A DNA stretch of 35,322 bases from Myxococcales bacterium (GTDB lineage Bacteria; Myxococcota_A; UBA9160; UBA4427), in contig JADFNE010000045.1 in NCBI GenBank assembly GCA_022563535.1, forward strand, positions 1 to 35,322. The letters run 5' to 3'. A program made the translations under genes and the position numbers. Positions within the stretch are counted from its first letter, which is position 1; every line of letters starts with the position of its first letter. Of the stretch, positions 30,063 to 35,322 are shown piece after piece. The notes beneath the pieces are model-generated. The model made no database searches. It was not told where the DNA came from and saw nothing but the letters and a program-made list of their open reading frames with translations.

Positions 30063-31106
30063 GTGAATCCAGTGCCGCCCAAGCGAAAACAGGAATCTAG
30101 TCCTCGTCTGTTGCTCGCGCTGATTGCGCTCCAGTTTGCGACCCCCCTCGCTTCGTTGGCGGCTGACGCGAAGTCATTTACACCTCCGATTGCCGAAAAC
30201 CGTTGGGTCATGTCCCTGGCGCTCACCTCAGGCCTGACCTTTCAGACACACGATGGCGCGGCAATCTCGACCATCACAGACACGATGACGCTCGTGTCGG
30301 GACCCCTACGAGATCCGTCGATGGGCGATGATTTCGCGGCGTCCCCCCTGATGGGTGGGGTGCTCGAGGTGATGACCCCTGCCCTGCCGATACCGCTGCG
30401 GCCACGTCTCTTTTTCAGCGGCGAGCTCCTGACGTTTTTCGCGCCCCGCCGCGCCGTCGCCTTCGAGGGGGATCCCAGCTGCTTGAAAGGACCCGAGGGC
30501 AAAGCAGTCTGCGCCAAAGATGAAGATGGCACTCGGGGCAGGGCCTTTGGCATAGGTGCGGCCAACGGTCTGGGGACGCAGGTCTCGGCGAGGGTTGATA
30601 CGTTGGCCTTCGGCTTGACTTTGGGTGCTGCCTTTCCCTTTGAGTACCGCGAGCGCAATTTTCGCCTGAAGCCGAGCGTGGGTTGGCTCAGGTACAAGGT
30701 CGAGGGCTTCGGGGTTGTTGTCGCCGGCGACTGCGGAATGGCAGATATATGCACCGACTACCTTGAACTTAATCTTAGCCCGCCCCCCGTGACCGTGACC
30801 GTTCCCGGCTTCAATCGGGAAACGATCCTCCGGGCACAATCCGGGCATCACTTCAACGCCATCGGACCCGGACTCGACCTCGAGATGGACGCGGGACACT
30901 ACGGCCCAGTCGGTGTCGCGCTCTTCATGGGCGCACGCGCTTATGCGGTTCTGGGCGACCGCAATTTTTCCTTCCGGGCGCAGAAGCCCTTCATCGACGC
31001 GGCCGGGAACGACGTCTCCACCGCAACCTACAATATCAAGGTTGATCCCTGGCTTTATCGGGCACATATTGGAATCCGCTTTCTTTACCTGGGAGGCGAG
31101 CGCTAG
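30063..31106 (+). CDS. Predicted outer-membrane beta-barrel protein of unknown function
   Basis: No ATG suits; GTG 30063 or GTG 30072 place the signal peptide (RLLLALIALQFATPLASLA) correctly, giving ~347 residues. The body has alternating strands and Gly/Pro turns: WVMSLALTSGLTF, PLRPRLFFSGELLTFF, TQVSARVDTLAFGLTLGAAFPF, RNFRLKPSVGWLRYKVEGFGVVVAG, VGVALFMGARAYAVLG and a final HIGIRFLYLGGER. Two Cys pairs may form loop disulfides (DPSCLKGPEGKAVCAK, GDCGMADIC). It is divergent from the TonB-dependent receptor and precedes the TonB operon by ~100 bases, so it may cooperate in uptake. Family not recognised. Confidence 0.65.
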   Translation: MNPVPPKRKQESSPRLLLALIALQFATPLASLAADAKSFTPPIAENRWVMSLALTSGLTFQTHDGAAISTITDTMTLVSGPLRDPSMGDDFAASPLMGGVLEVMTPALPIPLRPRLFFSGELLTFFAPRRAVAFEGDPSCLKGPEGKAVCAKDEDGTRGRAFGIGAANGLGTQVSARVDTLAFGLTLGAAFPFEYRERNFRLKPSVGWLRYKVEGFGVVVAGDCGMADICTDYLELNLSPPPVTVTVPGFNRETILRAQSGHHFNAIGPGLDLEMDAGHYGPVGVALFMGARAYAVLGDRNFSFRAQKPFIDAAGNDVSTATYNIKVDPWLYRAHIGIRFLYLGGER

Positions 31107-31213
31107 CACAGGAGCAGCGGGCAAGCGCAGGCAGTGATCCACAGACTGCTGAAACATTGGGGTATTCTTTGGCACCCGAGCGGGCTGCCGTTCGATTCAT
31201 TGAGGAGTTCTGC

Positions 31214-32047
31214 ATGAGGTGGTCAGCTTTGGGATGGTCGAAGCTCGTGATCGCGAGCGCAATCGGGGCCATCTGCACTCTCCCCGCTGGGTTCGCACAC
31301 GCCGAGGCGGATGCGGCGGGGAATGGCGAGATGCCGGCGCAACAGCAGGCGCTTGGCGACATGTTCGACTCCCGCGCCGAGCACAACGAAGAGTCGGCTG
31401 GCGTGCAGAGTCAGATCGATGAAATCAGCGATGCGACGGATGATTACCTCGCGAAATACCGCACCGCGCTGAAGCAGATCGATTCGATCGGCGTCTACAA
31501 CCGCCAGCTGCGTAATTTGATCGAGTCACAGGATGGCGAACTCGCTTCATTGCAAGACCAGCTCGACCGGGTCGAAGAAGTTGGCCGCAGCGTCACTCCG
31601 CTGATGCTGCGCATGATCGACGCATTAGAGGCCACGGTCGAACTCGACCTGCCCTTCCTGATGGAGGAACGCACGGAGCGGGTCACCGAGCTGCGCAAGG
31701 TAATGACCCGCGCTGCGGTCTCGACGTCCGAGAAGTATCGCTTGATCATGGAGGCCTATCAAACAGAGAACGAGTACGGCCGAACCATCGAGGCGTATCG
31801 CTCGTCGCTCGTGCACGAGGGCCGCGAAGTAAAGGTCAACTTCCTGCGCTTCGGCCGCATTGCCTTGATCTATCAGAGCCTGGACAGTCGCGAAGCGGGG
31901 GTCTGGAATCAGCAAACCAAATCCTGGGACCGCTTGGATGCGAGTTACCGCACGGCGATTCGCCAGGGACTGCGGATCGCGCGCAAGCAGGCCGCACCGG
32001 ATCTGATCCGACTGCCATTACCGGTGCCCGTCGGGGGTGACAGCTGA
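31214..32047 (+). CDS. DUF3450 family periplasmic coiled-coil protein
   Basis: The ATG at 31214 follows AGGAG by six bases; the product is 277 residues with a signal peptide ending AHA. The mature protein is predominantly helical and coiled-coil: QSQIDEISDATDDYLAKYRTALKQIDSIGVYNRQLRNLIESQDGELASLQDQLDRVEEVGRSVTPLMLRMIDALE. The C-terminal half has LDLPFLMEERTERVTELRKVM, EYGRTIEAYRSSL and KVNFLRFGRIALIYQSLD...G.WN. This is the DUF3450 signature, a family that almost always precedes TtpC-type TonB operons. It probably bridges the inner-membrane complex and the periplasm. Its stop overlaps the next start by one base. Confidence 0.9.
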   Translation: MRWSALGWSKLVIASAIGAICTLPAGFAHAEADAAGNGEMPAQQQALGDMFDSRAEHNEESAGVQSQIDEISDATDDYLAKYRTALKQIDSIGVYNRQLRNLIESQDGELASLQDQLDRVEEVGRSVTPLMLRMIDALEATVELDLPFLMEERTERVTELRKVMTRAAVSTSEKYRLIMEAYQTENEYGRTIEAYRSSLVHEGREVKVNFLRFGRIALIYQSLDSREAGVWNQQTKSWDRLDASYRTAIRQGLRIARKQAAPDLIRLPLPVPVGGDS

Positions 32048-33435
32048 TGCGAACCCTGCTTACGACACTGCTACTTTTCTTCGTGCTGTGGCCAACCGCT
32101 GCATTGCTTGCGGAAGAGACCGCCTCACCACCGAAGGCCTCCAAACCCCAGCCCAGGTCGCTGGACGAGTTGCTCATCATGGTGAGCGAAGGCTACGAGA
32201 CCGAACGCGAAATCAACCGGCGTCGCGTCGAAGAGTTCATCAAGAACCGTGACCATCAAGAGCGCCTGTTGGCCGATGCGATGGCCGTCATCTCTCGCGA
32301 AGAGGCCAAGAGTCAGATCCTCGAGGTCGAGTACAACGAGAACGAGTTGGCGATCGGAACCTCCCAAGCGCGCATGACCGAGCGCCTCGGTGAACTCGGC
32401 GAACTCTTTGGCGTAGTGCGACAGGTCGCGGCCGATCTCGGCGCGCAAACCTGGAATTCGCTCACCAGTTCCGACGGTGGATCCCAGCAGGAACTCCTCG
32501 ACCGTCTCGGTCGCAGCACCGAGCTACCGACAACGGCCGATCTCGAGAAGCTCTGGCTGGAGCTGCAGCGGGAGATCACCAAGCAGGGCAAAGTCTCGCG
32601 CTACCGAACCACGGTGCTCACGATCGAGGGGACCCAGGAGGAGCGCGAGGTGATTCGCGCCGGGCCCTTCAGCGCAATTTCAAATGGCCGCTATCTACTT
32701 TGGGAACCCGAAGATCAGCTGCTGCGTGAACTGGGGCGACAGCCCCCTTCGAACCACCTCGACACTGCTGAAAGCTTCGCGAACGCGACAACCTATTTCG
32801 CGAAGTTTTCGGTCGATCCCTCGCGCGGCGGTCTCCTGCTCGCCTTGATCGATACACCGAGTAGGACCGAAAGGGTGCAGCAGGGCGGCGCGGTCGGCGC
32901 GGTCATCATCGTGCTCGGCGTTGTGGCGCTGATCGTAGGCGTCTGGCGATGGATCGTAATCGCGATCACGAGCAGCAAGATTTCGGCACAGCGGAACAGC
33001 GAAACGATCGACGTCAACAATCCGCTCGGTCGGATTCTCGAGGTGGCCGAGCGCAACGCGAATTTCGATACCGAGACCCTCGAATTGAAGCTCGACGAAG
33101 TGGTGCTGCGCGAGTCGTCGAAGCTCGAGAACTTTCTCTGGTTGGTGAAGACCGTCTCGGTCATCTCACCACTGCTCGGGCTCCTCGGAACCGTGACCGG
33201 GATGATCCAGACCTTCCAGGCGATCACGCTCTTCGGCGCGGGCGACCCCAAGATGATGGCCGGCGGTATTTCACAGGCCCTCGTGACCACGATGCTCGGC
33301 TTGATCGTGGCGATTCCGCTGGTGCTGCTCTCGGATACATTGGCGAACAGCGTCCGCAAGTTGATCGACATCCTGGATGAAAAGAGCGCGGGACTGATCG
33401 CGTTGCGCTCCGAGAAAGACAATGTGGGAGGTTGA
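32047..33435 (+). CDS. TtpC-like MotA/TolQ/ExbB-family protein with a long periplasmic domain
   Basis: The 462-residue protein has a signal peptide, then a ~250-residue periplasmic domain rich in coiled coil (EGYETEREINRRRVEEFIKNRDHQERLLADAMAVISREEAKSQILEVEYNENELAI). An ExbB/TolQ domain with three membrane helices follows near residues 279-305, 361-385 and 410-430. The canonical blocks SVISPLLGLLGTVTGMIQTFQAI and GISQALVTTMLGLIVAIPLVLL are present. In Vibrio TtpC is needed in addition to ExbB2-ExbD2-TonB2 for iron-complex uptake; the gene order here is the same type. The next gene starts within its last 14 bases. Confidence 0.92.
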   Translation: MRTLLTTLLLFFVLWPTAALLAEETASPPKASKPQPRSLDELLIMVSEGYETEREINRRRVEEFIKNRDHQERLLADAMAVISREEAKSQILEVEYNENELAIGTSQARMTERLGELGELFGVVRQVAADLGAQTWNSLTSSDGGSQQELLDRLGRSTELPTTADLEKLWLELQREITKQGKVSRYRTTVLTIEGTQEEREVIRAGPFSAISNGRYLLWEPEDQLLRELGRQPPSNHLDTAESFANATTYFAKFSVDPSRGGLLLALIDTPSRTERVQQGGAVGAVIIVLGVVALIVGVWRWIVIAITSSKISAQRNSETIDVNNPLGRILEVAERNANFDTETLELKLDEVVLRESSKLENFLWLVKTVSVISPLLGLLGTVTGMIQTFQAITLFGAGDPKMMAGGISQALVTTMLGLIVAIPLVLLSDTLANSVRKLIDILDEKSAGLIALRSEKDNVGG

Positions 33436-33955
33436 AGCCTTCGCGGTAGTTCGGGGTTTCATCGAACAGGGCGGCGACGTCTTGTTGGTGATCGCCTTTG
33501 TCACCGCGGTGATGTGGACGCTGATCCTCGAGCGCATGTGGTATTTCCGCACGGGTTTTCGACACGACTTCGCGCAAGCCCAGGCGCTCTGGGATGCACG
33601 CACCGATCATAGTTCCTGGAACTCGAGGCAGATCCGCAGGGTGATCGTCTCCGATGTCAGGGTGGAGCTGTTTTGGGGCATGGGCATGATTGGGACCCTT
33701 GTTGCCCTGTGTCCGATGCTCGGACTGCTGGGAACAGTGACCGGAATGATCGAGGTCTTCGATGTGATGGCCGCCGGCGGCGGCAATACCCGGGGCATGG
33801 CGGCCGGCGTCTCCAAAGCGACGCTGCCGACGATGGCCGGCATGGTGGCCGCAATCTCAGGCATGCTTTTTCACGTGCAGCTCGAGCGCTTCGCCGAATC
33901 TGCAGCGAATCGCGTATCCGACAATCTCGAGATGTTCCCGGAGCAAAGCTCATGA
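33422..33955 (+). CDS. exbB: ExbB/TolQ-family proton channel protein
   Basis: The 177-residue product has three membrane helices: GGDVLLVIAFVTAVMWTLIL (17-36), MGMIGTLVALCPMLGLLGTVTGMI (82-106) and ATLPTMAGMVAAISGMLFHVQLE near the C-terminus. The LGLLGTVTGMIEVFDVMA block is the family signature lining the proton path. With ExbD it harvests the proton gradient to energise TonB. It overlaps TtpC by 14 bases and ExbD by ATGA, so it is strictly co-translated. Confidence 0.92.
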   Translation: MWEVEAFAVVRGFIEQGGDVLLVIAFVTAVMWTLILERMWYFRTGFRHDFAQAQALWDARTDHSSWNSRQIRRVIVSDVRVELFWGMGMIGTLVALCPMLGLLGTVTGMIEVFDVMAAGGGNTRGMAAGVSKATLPTMAGMVAAISGMLFHVQLERFAESAANRVSDNLEMFPEQSS

Positions 33956-34356
33956 GACGTAGAAGAGCGCGGGCGAAGACGGATAGCGAGGTGAACCTGA
34001 CGCCGATGCTCGACGTCGTGTTCATCATGCTGATCTTCTTCATTGTCACGGCGTCGTTCGTAAAGGAGTCGGGAATCGACATCACTCGACCAAGCGCCTC
34101 CACGGCCGTGCGAAAGGAACGTGGCAATATCCTGATCGCCATCACGGCGAACGATCAGATCTGGATGAATCGCCGGCAGATCGATCCGCGTGCGCTGCGC
34201 GCGAACATCGAGCGGATGCATGCGGAAAATCCGCAGGGTGCTGTGATCATCCAGGCGGATGTGGCGGCCAAGACCGGCTTGTTGGTCAAAGTGCTGGATG
34301 CCGCCCGTGCTGCGGGAGTGAAGAGCATCTCCCTCGCCGCCGACATTGTGAAGTGA
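33952..34356 (+). CDS. exbD: ExbD/TolR-family transport protein
   Basis: From the ATG overlapping the exbB stop the product is 134 residues. It has a basic N-terminus (MRRRRARAK), the N-L-T-P-M-L-D21-V-V-F motif, in which Asp21 is the essential proton-carrying residue of the single membrane helix, and a periplasmic domain with NILIAITANDQIWMNRRQID, LRANIERMHAENPQGAVIIQAD and VLDAARAAGVKSISLAAD. The frame is open for ~280 bases further upstream but that region is within exbB. TonB begins directly after the stop. Confidence 0.94.
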   Translation: MRRRRARAKTDSEVNLTPMLDVVFIMLIFFIVTASFVKESGIDITRPSASTAVRKERGNILIAITANDQIWMNRRQIDPRALRANIERMHAENPQGAVIIQADVAAKTGLLVKVLDAARAAGVKSISLAADIVK

Positions 34357-34959
34357 ATGGCGATCCGACTCCCCGTCGCAATCCTGCTCGCCTGTGTCGT
34401 GACCTTTGGACTCTTCTGGGGCATGCAGGCGCTGGTCAGTGTGAGCGGGGAGCTGAAAGAAGGGACGACGTCGCCCAGTCTCGAGTTCGTGCGGCTGAAG
34501 CGAGACAGCAAGCCCATCGAAAAAAAGCGTGAACCGCCCAAGCGCGAGAAGCCGAAGCAGCAGCCTCCGCCTCCCGAGATCGACCTCGCGAAGAATATCA
34601 ATCCGAGTAGCGCGGTCGGCGCAATCATCCCGATGCTCGACACCGCAGCCGAGCTCGGCAAGGCATCGAGCCTGGGCACCGGCGGCAACGACCGCGACGT
34701 CGTTCCCCTGGTCCGCGTCGACCCTCAATACCCGCCCCGGGCAAAGCAGCGAGGGATCGAGGGATACGTGGACATCGAGTTCACCATTGGTCCGGCCGGA
34801 ACCGTCAAGGACCCGAAGATCATTGGAGCCTATCCTCAGGGTGTATTTGAGCAGAACGCGCTGCGTGCCGTGCGTCGTTGGCGCTACAACGCAATGATGG
34901 TGGACGGAGAACCGGTGGCTCGCCACGGAGTCCAGGTGAGAATCCGATTCGAACTGTAA
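34357..34959 (+). CDS. tonB: TonB energy-transducing protein
   Basis: The 200-residue protein has an N-terminal anchor (PVAILLACVVTFGLFWGM), a Lys/Pro/Glu-rich periplasm-spanning segment (KKREPPKREKPKQQPPPPE) and a C-terminal TonB domain: VRVDPQYPPRAKQRGIEGYVDIEFTIGPAGTV, then FEQNALRAVRRWRYNAMMVDGEPVARHGVQVRIRFEL. The C-terminal domain contacts the TonB box of receptors such as the one at 27267-29978. The Pro-rich spacer is short, as in TonB2-type proteins, which fits the need for the TtpC partner. The start codon follows the exbD stop without a gap. Confidence 0.94.
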   Translation: MAIRLPVAILLACVVTFGLFWGMQALVSVSGELKEGTTSPSLEFVRLKRDSKPIEKKREPPKREKPKQQPPPPEIDLAKNINPSSAVGAIIPMLDTAAELGKASSLGTGGNDRDVVPLVRVDPQYPPRAKQRGIEGYVDIEFTIGPAGTVKDPKIIGAYPQGVFEQNALRAVRRWRYNAMMVDGEPVARHGVQVRIRFEL

Positions 34960-34971
34960 GGGCACTGAATC

Positions 34972-35322
34972 ATGCACACCCTCAAACAGAAACTTCAGCG
35001 GCTTTGGTTCGCAATGCTGCTCGCGCTTGTGGGGACGAACTCGGCACTTGCGGCCGAAGTTGGAACCGAGACTTCGGCACCCGCTGTCGCTGCGGTTCCG
35101 GCAATTGATCTCGATGCACTCAACAAAGACCGGAAGCAGAAGGCGGGTCTCTACCCGATCTCTCCCCGGGTCTCGCGCTACCTGGCCGCAGCGGCCGCCG
35201 CCGTCGACGATGAAGATCCCGCAGGGGCAAAACAGCTGCTTCTGAAGCTCCACCAAAACCGGCTCAATCTCTATGAGCGGGCGCTCGTGTTCCGGATGCT
35301 CGCCCACGTTGCTTCTGGCGCG
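34972..35322 (+). CDS. TPR-type protein of the TonB operon, 3'-partial
   Basis: The frame runs off the window after 117 codons. It starts with a signal peptide (RLWFAMLLALVGTNSALAA) and an Ala/Pro-rich linker, then SPRVSRYLAAAAAAVDDEDPAGAKQLLLKL and LYERALVFRMLAHVASGA, which begin a TPR solenoid. In DUF3450-TtpC-ExbBD-TonB operons the last gene regularly encodes a periplasmic TPR protein, and position and sequence agree. AAGG lies ten bases upstream of the ATG. Confidence 0.85.
   Translation, partial: MHTLKQKLQRLWFAMLLALVGTNSALAAEVGTETSAPAVAAVPAIDLDALNKDRKQKAGLYPISPRVSRYLAAAAAAVDDEDPAGAKQLLLKLHQNRLNLYERALVFRMLAHVASGA

Noticed and set aside
31170-31190. TTGGCACCC...GGGC before the DUF3450 operon as a sigma-54 promoter
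   Set aside because: Spacing is off by one and the TTGC element is absent.
33871-35307. 478-codon minus-strand open frame across exbD, tonB and the TPR gene
   Set aside because: It is antisense to three well-supported genes and encodes a His/Arg-rich product without recognisable motifs.

Overview
The window is a GC-rich, gene-dense stretch of a Gram-negative chromosome, probably from a metagenome or an environmental isolate. It encodes a TonB-dependent receptor, a complete TonB energising operon, an MtrB-type outer-membrane barrel, several lipoproteins, and two secreted proteins with exosortase-type C-terminal tails. A CarF/PEDS1-type plasmalogen desaturase, a decaheme cytochrome and abundant TPR lipoproteins suggest Myxococcota or a neighbouring lineage of the former Deltaproteobacteria. 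That assignment is an inference. No rRNA, tRNA, CRISPR array, insertion sequence or phage was recognised.

Layout. 0-4.5 kb: the 3' end of a CarF/PEDS1 desaturase, then a probable operon of a GTP cyclohydrolase I, a monoheme cytochrome, a polytopic membrane protein and a Spinster-type MFS transporter, followed by a SnoaL-like protein. 4.5-7 kb: an anchored glutaredoxin-like protein and a Rieske oxygenase divergent from a TetR regulator, with a perfect 18-bp inverted repeat between them. 7-10.7 kb: a lipoprotein carrying two phage-tail-like repeats, a secreted PEP-CTERM protein whose anchor is cut off by an in-frame TGA, a GFA-type zinc protein and a VOC protein. 10.8-14.7 kb (minus strand): a Tat-type lipoprotein with three HxH motifs, a DmsE-like decaheme cytochrome and an MtrB/PioB barrel, the last two overlapping by ATGA. 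This is a trans-outer-membrane electron conduit. 14.9-16 kb is decayed DNA: a methyltransferase pseudogene abutting a possible receptor-gene remnant. 16-18.1 kb: a YfiR-like periplasmic protein and a histidine kinase whose last ~37 residues are displaced by a frameshift at a G7 tract.

18-27 kb holds a 2OG-Fe(II) oxygenase, an unassigned membrane protein, a solenoid lipoprotein, a small lipoprotein, a second exosortase-type surface protein with a near-consensus sigma-54 promoter, a large PrsT-like TPR lipoprotein and a divergent sulfatase-fold protein with Thr at the nucleophile position. 27-35.3 kb holds a TonB-dependent receptor, a divergent outer-membrane barrel protein, and the operon DUF3450 - TtpC-like - ExbB - ExbD - TonB - TPR (cut by the window edge).

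The most notable points are: (i) two homologous surface proteins with different C-terminal tails, one truncated by a stop codon and one behind a sigma-54 promoter, near a PrsT-like lipoprotein; (ii) a decaheme/porin conduit preceded by a HxH lipoprotein and lacking a visible terminal reductase or surface cytochrome; and (iii) several apparently broken genes (PEP-CTERM tail, kinase tail, methyltransferase) that are either real mutations or assembly errors.
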